A stretch of DNA of 64,000 bases from Pseudozyma flocculosa PF-1 (taxonomy: Eukaryota > Basidiomycota > Ustilaginomycetes > Ustilaginales > Ustilaginaceae): the NCBI RefSeq assembly GCF_000417875.1, contig NW_006920874.1, positions 602,817 to 666,816 of the forward strand. The letters are read 5' to 3'. Position 1 is the stretch's first letter, and the number at the start of each line of letters is the position of its first letter. This document shows, in pieces, positions 1-10,001 of this stretch. The position numbers were made by a program, and so were the translations under genes. The notes under the pieces were generated by a model. It worked only from the letters and a program-made list of their open reading frames with translations. It did not search any database and was not told where the DNA came from.

Positions 1-1984
1 CCCGACGCCTTGCCCGCCTGTGATGCCGCACCGCCCGCCGCCGCCGCCGCGGCCTCGTCGGCGTTGGCGTCCTTGGGCTGCACAATCGGCAGCGCCTTGG
101 ACTGGATGTTGGTCAGCACGTCGTGCATGCGCGTGCCGTTGCGCAGGAACCAGTCGCCGTAGCGCCGGCCGACGCGCGACTCGGCAATGTGCACCATGTT
201 CTGTCGTCGGGCGAGGCAAGAGGAGGAGGCGGAAGTGGAGGGAGAGGAGGCACTCCGAATCAGCGAACCGCGTCCTCAAGCCTTCTCTCCACCTCTCCGA
301 CGGGCGACCGCGCCCACACAAAACTCACCGTGTCAATGACAAAGTCGAGGTCGCTGGTGTTGACCACCTCGCCCTCGAGCAGGCCGCCCTGGCTCCACTT
401 GATGCTCCTCGTGCTGCTCTTGACGACCATCATCATCTCGACGAGCTCCTCCTCATCAATCTCGAGGAAGCTGGCCAGCTTGTCGGTTCCAAGCGTCGTG
501 TAGAGGCGGAGGAAGGAGCGGATGTTGGAATTGGACAGCTGCGTCTTGACGTCGCCCAGGAAGACCTTGAGCTGGTGCTGCGCCGGGTCCGGGAAGGGCA
601 CCTCGCGGAAGACGGCGAGCGCCTCGTCGTCGTGGTACGGCGGCGCGTTGCCCGTGATAAACTTGGGGCACGCGTACAGGAAGAGCTCCTCGAACGCCGA
701 AAGGCCCTCGTCGCCGCCCTTGGTCATCTTGGCGTACTGGTCGCCGTACTTTTCGCGCATCGCCGTCTGGATGTTTTCGTCGAGGCGCGTCGGGCACAGG
801 GCGCAGCACATGGCGAGCAGCGCGTACATCCGGTCGGCCGTCTTGTTGATCTGGTCGTACTGGTAGCTCCTCGTGTGGTACTGGCGCAGCCGCATGATAA
901 AGACGAGGATGTGGGTAAAGGCCTTGATGGCGTCCGGGTAGCGGCGCAGCATCATGTAGGCGAAGCCGACGTAGTAGTAGGCCGTCACGTGGCACGCCGT
1001 GACGCGGTTGATGAGGCCCGACTTCTTGTTGAGCTCAATGTGGTCGAGCATCTTGAGCGCCAGCGTGTAGTCGCCGAGGAGGACGTGGACGCGCAGCAGG
1101 CCGATGATGCTAAAGTACCCCAGCATGCGGTAGAGGGGCTTGCTGCCAAACTCGCCCGCCACCTCGTCCGGGTCCTGGCCCTCCTTTGCGGCGATGAGCT
1201 GCTCGGTGATGCGCGACTTCTGCATGAGCGAGTAGAGGACGTTGAGCACGCTGTAGCTGCTCCACACGCCGCCGTCCTGGAGGAGCGCCACCTCGTCGTC
1301 GGTCTTGTTCGAGACGCGGTTGCGCCACTGCGAGTAGCTCTGGAACTGGTAGATGAACTCGTCGACAATGTCCCACAGCCACTGGGCGGGCAGCTCGAGC
1401 TGGACGGGGCCCTCGGAGTTGAGGACGTAGTTGAAAAAGTCGCAGTAGTTGTCGTACGAGTGGAAGCGGTCCTCGCCGTCGGGCGAGAGGCGCGAGTAGA
1501 CGTGGCGGTACCACAGCTCGCGGTAGAGGGTGAGGAACTTCTGGTCGTCGTTGACGAGCGGCGCAATGACCTCGGCCTCGGGCCACTCGCTCTTGGAGAA
1601 GAACTTGTCGGTCAGGCGATTCCAGGTGCCCTCGTAGGCGTTGGTGATGTCCTGGACGTTGTTGTTCTGGATCGACTGGTTGAAGAGGACAATGTACTTG
1701 CGCACCTGGTCGGGCACGGCGGCGAGGGCGGCGGCGGCCTGCTGCTGCTGCTGCTGCTGGGCCTGGGCCAGAGCGGCCTGCTGGACCTGGTCGGCGTCGA
1801 CAAAGCCCTCCTCGCCCTGCTGGGCGGCCTCGCCGCTGAAGCCCTGGTCGTAGTCGCCGACGACGAGGTCGACGTCCTCGCCGAGCTCCTCCTCGTCGCC
1901 GAGCTCCTCTTCACCGCCAAAGAACTGCCTCTGCTGCTGCTGCTGGGCAGCCTGCTGGGCCTGCTGCTGCGAAAAGTCGGCCAT
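1..1984 (-). CDS. EIF3L: eIF3 subunit L (3' end cut by window)
   Basis: Translation initiation factor 3 subunit L, a PCI/TPR-like scaffold subunit of the cytosolic eIF3 complex that works on the 40S ribosome. Exon 1 is 1984..329 (552 codons). A 128-base intron (328..201, GTGAGT to CAG) is followed by exon 2, 200..1, which is still open at the window edge. Splicing joins ...DFVIDT to NMVHIAESRVGRRYGDWF, which matches the usual eIF3l C-terminal pattern (HIA, then RRYGD); reading through the intron gives an unrelated tail. The N-terminus (about residues 1-100) has glutamine-rich tracts and an acidic GEEELGDEEELG stretch before the conserved body begins near VPDQVRKYIVLFNQ. The start is an ATG. 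After the conserved core, exon 2 runs into an alanine-rich tail. Identity rests on my recognition of the whole core, including RDLWYRH-like and YDNYCDFFNY-like blocks. Confidence 0.93.
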
Positions 1985-2978
1985 GATGGGTTCGAGAAAA
2001 GAGGCGGACAGGGAGTGCCGCCGTAGGTGTGTGCTGTCCTGTCGTTGTCTGGTCGGTCAGAAAGAGACTGCTGCCCAGGCTTGCGTCTCTGTTGCGCAAG
2101 GGCCGAGTCGGTTGTCGGAGCAAGAGGGTCGAAGAGCGAGTGTCAGTCTGCTGGTCGAAAGTCAGTCAGAGTTTGTCGTATCCTTCGTCGTCGTCGTCTT
2201 CGTAGCGCGCGCCGGTGAAGTCAACGAAAAGAAGAGGGAAAGAGGGAGGTCGGAGGGTGATGGTGATGCCGGCGAAAAAGGGTGAAGGGGCTTCGAAGGA
2301 AGACGGTGTCCAGGCCGTTTGCTGCCGTGCGCGTGCCCTGCCTTCGATGGCTTCCTGGCGAGCGAGAAGGCAGACGTGCGGGCAAGCGGGCAGGCGGCTG
2401 GGCGGGCTGGTGGCCGGACTGGCTGGCTGGCAGGGTTTGGGGGGGGGGGCCGCCGCGAAAAAACTCGCAGTCCGGCCAGCCAGACAAGGCGGCCAGCCAC
2501 AGGCAGGCCAGCCGAGCCCGAACGAGCGAGGCACGGGTGATCGTCTTTCGCCCGCACGAAGAAACGGCCTTGCCTCGCTGCCGTCGCCGCTGCACCACCG
2601 CAGCAAGCATCGACATCCGCTTGCCCGATTTCGATTCGCAGAAGCCTAGATCGGCACGATCGGGCTCCCTCTTCGACCCTCCTCCGCCATCCTCTCCCTC
2701 TCTCTCTCGCTCTGCTTTGCTGTCACAGAGGTCCTCGCCACCACAGCCAGGCCCCAAATTAATGCGTCGGGCCTACAACAGCGTAGCAGAGCATGACTGA
2801 TTGCAAAAGAGATCGAGGTAGGGTATAGAAATGAAAAGGGCAGAAGCGTCATAAGGGCAACGTCGCTGCAATGAGCGGCGAGACCGGCGTGCTGAAGCGG
2901 TTTAGCAAGGGATCGATGCAAGGTGTGAAAGCGAATCGCCGGGCGGACAGATGGGCGGCGGGACGGACGGACGGACGT
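1985..2978. other. Intergenic: eIF3l promoter side and phosphatase 3' flank
   Basis: About 1 kb between the eIF3l start and the stop of the next minus-strand gene. No convincing gene. Short open frames on both strands overlap each other and show no family motif. It holds an 11-base G run (2439-2449), several CTGG/GGCT-type short repeats near 2390-2440, and a pyrimidine-rich CT stretch near 2690-2715. Confidence 0.6.
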
Positions 2979-5900
2979 CTAGATGCCGATGGCGCCCACA
3001 AAGATGACGGGACGGTGGTCGGATCGGCCTTCGAGGATCCGCATCTCTCGGTCGTCGAGGCTCTTGTAGAGCAGGCACTCGATGTGGCCCTTCTTGGGTC
3101 CCACGAGCTGAGGCGCAGGGCTCCGACCACCATCACCGGAGGCACGTCCATCGGCCTCGACCTCGACATCGTGCTCGTGCCCACTGCGCAGCGCGGTCAG
3201 AGCCGGAGTGAGGAACGACGGCAGATGGTGCGACAGGTGGTTCATCCACCAGCCTCCCGACAGCCTCGATGGACCCGTCGGCGGGCTAGGCGGGGCCTCG
3301 TCGGCAGGGGCGTGACTGTTGCGATCCGTCGTGACCGCCAAGTCGTCCGCCCCGACTGTCGTTGCGGCCGCCGCTGCCTTCGGCGACTCGTGATTCGCAA
3401 AATGCCGGGACAGAGGCGTCAGCGATGAAGGCAGATGGCGGTGACGGTGCGGCGTCGCACCGCTACCGATGCTCGTCTCGGAGCCTGTCCGCCGACCGCG
3501 TGGTCGCCTGGGCGAGGCGGAGCGCTCGTGGGAAGCCGAGGTGCGCGGGCTTGCCGTTCGGCGCCGCGAAGGGCTGGCAGCACGGGACGCCGATGGCGAC
3601 GAAGGCCAAGGGGTGGCGCCCTCGTGCGTCTCGCTCGTCGGGCTCGCCTTCCACGAGAGCTTGCTGATGACGGCGGGCCTCGTCTCCTTGGGCGACGCAG
3701 CATCGACCGAGTGCAAGGATCCCGGGCGACTCTTCTGCGCGGCGTTGCGCCCTTCCAAGGGCGATAGCGGGCGTGTCGGTGCGCTGTCGGTCGTGGCCGA
3801 TGGAGCTCGAGCGACGGCTGCGTCGAGCGTCGAAGCCGTCGACACCAGCGGAGACGGAAGCAGATGATGCTGGTAGTCCGACGACGGCGAAGCGAGATCA
3901 AACTGCCTATCCCGCTCGCGGACCTGCGACGGCAGGTCGACTGCGCTGATGGCCCTCTTGTCGTGGATGCCGAGGGCCGCCGGCCGATCGCCTGGTCGCA
4001 GCAACGACGACGAAGAAGCTGTCAATGACGACGACGAGGGCGCTTCGATGGTACGGCTGGGCTTCAGCTTCTTTGACGAGCGGCGCTTGGGGTGGAGCAG
4101 GCGCTGCAGCAGCTGTTGCGAGGACCTCGCCTTGTCCGGGCTTGCGCCGGCGTTGGATGCAGCACCATGCGAGACGGCGCGAGCCCGGGCGGGCACTCGG
4201 AGGGCCGGGTCGAGTGTCGGCTTTGCAGCAGCCAGCTCAGGCTCAGCAAAGGTGATGGAGGATGAGGCGGCCGCAGCGGCCATCAAGGCGGAAGAGGTGC
4301 TCGTCTGGCGGCTGGCTTGCCGCCGCTCTGCCGCCTGCTTGAGCGGCGCCAGGAAGGCGTTGGTGAGGGCGGTGCCCACACGCGAGCCAAGCCCCTCATG
4401 CGCTCCAGAGTCGCGCCGCCGCTGGCTTGACCCATCGTCGCTTTCGCTGTCGCCGTCGTCGCTACTGTCGTCTGCGACCGGGACCGTACTCCTGAAGAGG
4501 ACGCGGTCGCACCATGACGGTACGCGCTGCTTGGCGCTGGTGTCGTAGGGCTGCTCGCGGAGCGGGCTCAGCTGCTGCTCCGATGCCAGACTGTAGGCGT
4601 TGGAAGTGGACCGGGATAGCTGGGTGCTCTGCGAGGTCGAGCGATTCAAGCCGCGCTTGTCGCCGTTGGCGTCCACAGCAGTTCCCGCGCTGCTCGTGGC
4701 CCGATCCGTGTCGAGGCCTGCCCCACTGCCAGTGGCCGCAGCTGGGGCGTCCGGGCCGGAAGCGACATGAGAGATGCCGTGGCCGTCGGACGAGGACGAA
4801 TGCGTGGCGAGGCTGGTGCCGAGGTTGGCCGACGAAGGATGCAGCGACGAGTGGCTCATGTGGGAGAAGCCCGAGCCCGAGTCTCTGCGCCGGCTATTGG
4901 CCGACACGACGCTGTTCTGCCTGGCCAGGCCGGCAATAACGACCGGCTCGGCGGCAGCGTAGCGCGAAACTTCCGAGTCAGCCGAATAGCCCTTGGAGTT
5001 GGAGCTCGACCGTCGTCGGCCCTGGTAGGGGCGCGGGCTGAGCGAATCGTCGTCGCGAGGCACCTGCCCAGCCGAGTCTGGTGCGCTCGAAGGTCGCTGG
5101 CCGGTAGCGTTCTTGACAAAGTCGAGGATGCGGATCTTAGCCTTGATGGCGGCGCCCTGCGAGAAGAGCTTCCGGCCCTGAGCGGCCTGCGTGTTTTCCT
5201 CGACGATGCGGCGGTTCTGTGCCTCCTGCTCGGCCTCGGACAGCGTCGTCTCCTGCCTCGCCACCTCTGCGCCACCTGCCAGGACAAAGTTGGTGGCGAA
5301 GCCCGAAGAGGATCCGACCGAATCCCACGCCGACGACGAAATCGAGCTGGTGTCGTCGTCGGTCAGGGCGGTCCCATCCTGCCCCTGCAGTTGGGCTGCA
5401 CGTTCCAGCTGGGCCTGGGCGGCTTTCCGACTGCGACTGACCCTCCTTACAGGCTTCCCCGGCGACGAGGATGGCATCAGGGGCGTTGTCGCAACCTTGC
5501 CGTCGACGGTCCAGGAGTCGCTCCGCTTACGAGCGATCGGGACGGCGACGGAGGCACTGACACCGGCTGCGTCCTCCTGCGCCGACTGGTCCGCAACCGC
5601 GTCGTCCTCGGTCAGCGTGGGGTCACAATCCGGTGGGACGACGGCCGCGCCAGCTGCGGGCACGGCCACGGCGCTGGCTGCAGGCCCTCGAGCCACGGCG
5701 ACACTGCTGTTGGCTTCCCCGCTGCTTTCGGCTAGCGGCGCAAAGATCTCCTTGCCGCTCTTGCTACCCGTGCGACGATGGAGGATGCGATCCGTGACCG
5801 TCTTCTTGCGTTTGGGCTTCAGCGTCTTGAGCACGTCGTACTTGTAGGTGGGCGGGAAGTCGATGGGGGCCTCGCTGAAGCCGGTGAAAGCCTCGCCCTC

Positions 5901-8900
5901 GCGAAGGACCTTGCCGAGCTGGTCAAAGGCCAGCGCCTGGTCGTACCGCTTGTGCATCATCAGCCAGTCGGCGTGGTGTCGCGAGATGTCGATGCGGAAG
6001 TTGAGGTCGCCGAACCAGAAGCAGTGGTCGAATTGCTCGGTGATGTCTTCGAGCTTCGATCGCGGATCCTCGGGCGGTAGGAACGAGTCCACCTTGAGCG
6101 CCGCCTTGATCTTGGCGACGTTGGCCAGGCGGACGGCGACGCGCCCCTCGTGGGCGGCGAGGTGGGCGTTGACAAAGAGCAAACGGGTGGCGCCCAGCTT
6201 GACGCTGATGCCGACGCCGCCCTTGTTGCCGAGCCGGCCGGCGAGACCGTCCTTGACGTGGGAGCGGCTGGCGCCGCGGATGCGATCGCGGCATCCGCGC
6301 CACACGTAGACGGCCATGTAGCAGCCCATCATGCGCTCCTTGATCACGAGCTCGTAGGGCCCCAGCGCCTTGGGCGTGCCGTCTGGCATCCGCGGCACAT
6401 CGCTGCTGAGGGGCGGCACGCCGTGCTGCTTGGCGAGCGCCGCCAGCCTCTCGGACGACGGGCTCTTCGAGGGCATGGCGGACGGGCCGAGGAAGCCAAG
6501 CCCATGCTCTCCCGAGTCCGATCGGAGAGCTTCGGCCGGATAGATGGCTGGCGACGGCGACCTGAACGGCAACGGGCGTGGGCCAGGGCTCGGCTTGGCG
6601 GTGTCGGGCCCGCCTTTGGCGCCCTCCTCGACCGAGGCAACACTGCTGCTGCTGCTGCTCCGGATGAAGGACGGCGCTGTGGGCACAGAGAGCAGGTTCT
6701 TGGACGGTGGGACGGCGGACGGGAAGGCCGCCAATGCATCGTGCTTCTTGTGATCCGGGTGAGGCATCGACAGGGGCGATCTGGGCCGTGTCACGGCGCT
6801 GTTGGACTCGACTGGCGATTGAAAGATGCCTTCGCTGCCCTTCTTCTCCAGCCCAAGGCTGTCGACCTTGAGCCGCAGCTTGGGCACGTCCTTCTTGCTG
6901 CGCAAAGCGGCACGCGGCGAGAAGCCGGGGGCGGACGAGGTCGCCTGCAGGTCGGCGGCCTGCAGCTGCGGCGTCGAGGGGCCGGGTGTGCTGGGAAGGC
7001 TCCACACCGGGTCCGGACTTGCGGCGCGGGACAGGTCTGGAGTGCCGGGCTGGGACTGGACGTTGCCCGCCCTGTTGCTCGACAGCCTCCTGTCGTTGAG
7101 CAAGAGATCCTTCTTGGATGGCGAGTGGGCCAGGGCACGGGCGAGGAGGGCGCCGCTCAAGAGGGCCCGGTCCTTGTCTCTGCCGGACGTCGAGGGTCCA
7201 CGGCAGAACCAGTCCTCGCACATGTCGCTCCAGCCTTTGCCGCCGAGGCCGGTCCAGCCTCCGGCGATGCCCGTGGCGGCGGAAGTCACCTTTTCACCCA
7301 CGCCTTCGATCAGCGATGTGGATCCCGGCGTGGCAGGAGGAGGAGGAGGAGGAGGAGGAGGCAGGGTGCTAGCAGGTCCGGCAAACCTAGCCGCTTCTGT
7401 GCCGCCAATCAACGGTGATAGCAGCGGCGCGCCGTTCCATGGCGGCTGCGCTTGGCTCGCTGCATGGAAGGGAAAGCCCGTCGGATCAGATGGACCGCCG
7501 AGTCCGGCCTTGTGTCCGTCGCTGCCGCCGTCTGTGTCGGTGTCGCCGGGCGCAAGCGGTCGAGGGGCATTATTGTCCTTGTCCTTGCCCTTGTCCTTGG
7601 CCTTCGAACGCTCCTTCTCGCGTTCTCGCGCCTCCTTTTCCCGTTCCTTGGCCGCTCTGGCCTTTTGCTTTCCGATGTCGCCCAGCTCGCCTGCCAGGCC
7701 GACGCCGGTGGCGAGCCTCTTGCCATCGCCCCAGGGGCACTCCTGGCCCGCAATGACGAGCAGGTGGTAAGGATGCTCGTCGTCGTGCGGAAGAGGCGGG
7801 ATGCGGTCCCTCCTCGGCGTCGTCTCTTGCCCGATCACGTAGCGGCCGCGCTTCGCTTTTGCTGTCTTGCTCGCAACACCTTGGGGCGTCTTGTCGGTCT
7901 CGTTGCCGGTGGGAGCGGCTTCGTCGCTGCCCGCGGCGGGTCCCGCAGCGTTTTTGGCGGTGGCAGCAGGAGCGGCACCACCACAGTCATCGTCGCGGTC
8001 GTCGTCGCGGTCGTGGTCTTCGCTGTCGTCGGCCGCATCCTCGGCTTCGCTGTTGGCCGCAATGTCCCAGCCTTCTTCGGGAGGGACATAGACGCCGGGC
8101 CTGCCGAGCAGGACCTCGAGGTCGCCCTTGGGCAAGCTCTCGTGCATGTTCCAGGTCACGATGCGGACCTTGACGCTGGGCCTTTGCAGCCTTTGCGGCT
8201 CAGCGAGGAGCTCGGACGTGGTAGCGACATCCCCAGTCGGAGGACCGGCGTTGTCCTTGGCCGGCAGACCCAGGCTCGACGAGCGCGATGGCGCGGATGA
8301 GGGTTTCGACGAGGCAGGAGAAGCTGCGACGGCCGAGGGCGGGTCGGACAGGGTGACGGGCGAGATCTTGTCGGCCACAGCGGCTGAAAGGGCCAGCGAG
8401 GGCACCACCGGCACGGCGCCGCGAATGACCTTGCGCTTCTTGGTATGCTTGTGCGGCACAGACGTGGAGCGACTCGCAGAGCCCGCGGCATGGTCCGGCA
8501 GGTCGAGGTACCTCTTGAGCGTCGACTCGGACCGGCGGTGAGGCACGCGGGCGGGTCTGCTACTGCCGCTCGAGCTCGTGTCAGCAACCTGCCGGGCTTG
8601 GCTAGGTGAGCCCGAGCTGCCTCCGACGGTGGTGGCGTCTGAGACCGCTCGGTGCGGCTCGGGACGGGCCGCTTCGATCTCTATCTGAGGCGATGAGGCG
8701 GCGTCCTGCTGCTCGTCGTGCAGGAGGGCTTGGAGGCGGGCGTGGAGGGAGCTCTCGGCCTGCGCAGACTGTGACGCACGCGGAGGGCTGCGAAGCTGCT
8801 GCGGGGCCGACAGGCGCGATTGAGGCAGCGGTGCCTGATTGGTGGGGGCTGCTGCAACGGCCGAGGTCGGTGGCTGCAAGGACGGAGGTCTGATGCGAGG

Positions 8901-9269
8901 CTGGTAGGAGAGAGGCCTGCCATCCTGCGATAGCCTCACGTCGGATGATCCCCTTGGTGTGATATCGGAGCGGCCCGAGGCGATCGAAGCCGTCTCGGAA
9001 GCGCCGCCGTCCCTTTGGCTTTGGCGCCTGCTCGATCTGCCGCCGCCGCCGCCGCCGATGCGCAGTAGGGAGATGGCCTTTTCCGAGATGCGCCTCCTCC
9101 GCTGCTGCTGGAGCTCTGAAGGTGGTGGCTGCAGCGATGCCGAAGGAGCCATAGCCGCAGGCGCGGTTGCAGTCGAAGGCATCCCTGGCGGCGGACTCGG
9201 AAGCGAAGATGTGCGATTGGACGAGGACATGGCGGGCGCGGGCGAGGGCCCAGGTCGGTCTATAGGCAT
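2979..9269 (-). CDS. Very large inositol polyphosphate 5-phosphatase
   Basis: Predicted Mg-dependent phosphatase of the IPPc (endonuclease/exonuclease/phosphatase) fold, removing the 5-phosphate from inositol phosphates or phosphoinositides. The motifs appear in the right order: WNMHE (near 373), GQECPW (near 508), NKGGVGI (near 1013), FVNAHLAAHEGRV (near 1036), WFGDLNFRID (near 1085), PPTYKYD (near 1140), VPSWCDRVLF (near 1584) and SDHRPV (near 2083). All catalytic blocks are therefore present. About 440 residues of Ser/Ala/Arg-rich low-complexity sequence separate PPTYKYD from PSWCDR, and another 490 or so separate PSWCDR from SDHRP; a typical domain is about 350 residues in total. No introns are needed. 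The first in-frame ATG is at 9269; seven more upstream codons begin at a TTG. The protein would be about 2096 residues, with SDHRPV only about a dozen residues from its end. No Sac1 or transmembrane segment is visible. Substrate and localisation are unknown. Confidence 0.88.
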   Translation of the reverse strand: MPIDRPGPSPAPAMSSSNRTSSLPSPPPGMPSTATAPAAMAPSASLQPPPSELQQQRRRRISEKAISLLRIGGGGGGRSSRRQSQRDGGASETASIASGRSDITPRGSSDVRLSQDGRPLSYQPRIRPPSLQPPTSAVAAAPTNQAPLPQSRLSAPQQLRSPPRASQSAQAESSLHARLQALLHDEQQDAASSPQIEIEAARPEPHRAVSDATTVGGSSGSPSQARQVADTSSSGSSRPARVPHRRSESTLKRYLDLPDHAAGSASRSTSVPHKHTKKRKVIRGAVPVVPSLALSAAVADKISPVTLSDPPSAVAASPASSKPSSAPSRSSSLGLPAKDNAGPPTGDVATTSELLAEPQRLQRPSVKVRIVTWNMHESLPKGDLEVLLGRPGVYVPPEEGWDIAANSEAEDAADDSEDHDRDDDRDDDCGGAAPAATAKNAAGPAAGSDEAAPTGNETDKTPQGVASKTAKAKRGRYVIGQETTPRRDRIPPLPHDDEHPYHLLVIAGQECPWGDGKRLATGVGLAGELGDIGKQKARAAKEREKEAREREKERSKAKDKGKDKDNNAPRPLAPGDTDTDGGSDGHKAGLGGPSDPTGFPFHAASQAQPPWNGAPLLSPLIGGTEAARFAGPASTLPPPPPPPPPATPGSTSLIEGVGEKVTSAATGIAGGWTGLGGKGWSDMCEDWFCRGPSTSGRDKDRALLSGALLARALAHSPSKKDLLLNDRRLSSNRAGNVQSQPGTPDLSRAASPDPVWSLPSTPGPSTPQLQAADLQATSSAPGFSPRAALRSKKDVPKLRLKVDSLGLEKKGSEGIFQSPVESNSAVTRPRSPLSMPHPDHKKHDALAAFPSAVPPSKNLLSVPTAPSFIRSSSSSSVASVEEGAKGGPDTAKPSPGPRPLPFRSPSPAIYPAEALRSDSGEHGLGFLGPSAMPSKSPSSERLAALAKQHGVPPLSSDVPRMPDGTPKALGPYELVIKERMMGCYMAVYVWRGCRDRIRGASRSHVKDGLAGRLGNKGGVGISVKLGATRLLFVNAHLAAHEGRVAVRLANVAKIKAALKVDSFLPPEDPRSKLEDITEQFDHCFWFGDLNFRIDISRHHADWLMMHKRYDQALAFDQLGKVLREGEAFTGFSEAPIDFPPTYKYDVLKTLKPKRKKTVTDRILHRRTGSKSGKEIFAPLAESSGEANSSVAVARGPAASAVAVPAAGAAVVPPDCDPTLTEDDAVADQSAQEDAAGVSASVAVPIARKRSDSWTVDGKVATTPLMPSSSPGKPVRRVSRSRKAAQAQLERAAQLQGQDGTALTDDDTSSISSSAWDSVGSSSGFATNFVLAGGAEVARQETTLSEAEQEAQNRRIVEENTQAAQGRKLFSQGAAIKAKIRILDFVKNATGQRPSSAPDSAGQVPRDDDSLSPRPYQGRRRSSSNSKGYSADSEVSRYAAAEPVVIAGLARQNSVVSANSRRRDSGSGFSHMSHSSLHPSSANLGTSLATHSSSSDGHGISHVASGPDAPAAATGSGAGLDTDRATSSAGTAVDANGDKRGLNRSTSQSTQLSRSTSNAYSLASEQQLSPLREQPYDTSAKQRVPSWCDRVLFRSTVPVADDSSDDGDSESDDGSSQRRRDSGAHEGLGSRVGTALTNAFLAPLKQAAERRQASRQTSTSSALMAAAAASSSITFAEPELAAAKPTLDPALRVPARARAVSHGAASNAGASPDKARSSQQLLQRLLHPKRRSSKKLKPSRTIEAPSSSSLTASSSSLLRPGDRPAALGIHDKRAISAVDLPSQVRERDRQFDLASPSSDYQHHLLPSPLVSTASTLDAAVARAPSATTDSAPTRPLSPLEGRNAAQKSRPGSLHSVDAASPKETRPAVISKLSWKASPTSETHEGATPWPSSPSASRAASPSRRRTASPRTSASHERSASPRRPRGRRTGSETSIGSGATPHRHRHLPSSLTPLSRHFANHESPKAAAAATTVGADDLAVTTDRNSHAPADEAPPSPPTGPSRLSGGWWMNHLSHHLPSFLTPALTALRSGHEHDVEVEADGRASGDGGRSPAPQLVGPKKGHIECLLYKSLDDREMRILEGRSDHRPVIFVGAIGI

Positions 9270-10001
9270 GCCGGCGGGGTTGCGAGCCAAAGGAAGGAAG
9301 TATGCATATGATGAGATCGAGCTTGGAACATCGCGGTCGGCCCGCTCCGAACGAGACAGGCGGCAAAGGGTGTGTCGGTGACGAGGAAGCCGAGGAGGCC
9401 AGCGAGCGATCCAAGAGCGACCGGGTCGTCTATGTTTGGGCGGCGTGCCAAAGGCGCTGAAGTGGCGTGATCTTCCTGCTGACTGGTGTCAATGTGTGGG
9501 TGAGGGTGGTGCAGAAGCAACGTTGTCTGAGTGGGAGTCGAGGTGGCCGATGTCGAGACAGAAGGCCGGGCCTCGATGGCCAGCCATGCCGTCACCCGGA
9601 CCAGCCCCGCTCTCACCACCCTCTCTATCTGCCCGTGCACCCCGCCGCTCGTCAGGGGCTGCAGGCGGCGGTTCCGACGAGGCCCCGCCAGACGGAAATC
9701 ACAGCTGTCCAAGCCAAGCCTGTTCCGCCTTCCGAGTTGCGTGCCGCCAAACGGGAATTTTTCTGGGCCGGCGCTGCGCCAGAAGGTAAGGCAAGCCGAG
9801 GCGGAAGGAGCTGGCCCTCCTCCCTCAGCATCTTATTCTTCCTCCTCGCCGCTCGCCGCTGTACCACCACCAGCCATTACCTCGCACACCGACACCACTG
9901 CATCACTGCCATCGCATACGCTGTCGTGGCCACCCCTCGAATCGACCATCGACCACTCGAAGCGCTCATCGGCAGGTAGACCCCGGAGGGACCCTTCGAC
10001 G
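9270..10001. other. Divergent promoter region, phosphatase / UTP18
   Basis: 732 bases between two head-to-head starts. The frame upstream of the UTP18 ATG stays open for 157 codons from a non-AUG codon at 9531, but the peptide is low-complexity and unlike the family, so I treat it as leader. The region contains an A5TT box (9755-9764) and a CGATGAG core on the minus strand (9965-9971). Confidence 0.55.
9755..9764 (-). promoter_or_regulatory. RRPE-like box upstream of UTP18
   Basis: Minus-strand AGAAAAATTC lies about 240 bases before the UTP18 ATG. The yeast rRNA-processing element has the core AAAAATTT and marks ribosome-biogenesis genes. Such an AT run stands out in this GC-rich DNA. That it is functional here is inference. 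Confidence 0.3.

Noticed and set aside
1..2026. 668-codon plus-strand frame over the eIF3l gene
   Set aside because: A shadow of the real minus-strand coding sequence; Leu/Val/Asp-rich with no motif.
9531..10001. N-terminal 157-codon extension of UTP18
   Set aside because: It starts at a non-ATG codon, is low-complexity, and is not part of the Utp18 family; the ATG at 10002 gives the expected N-terminus.
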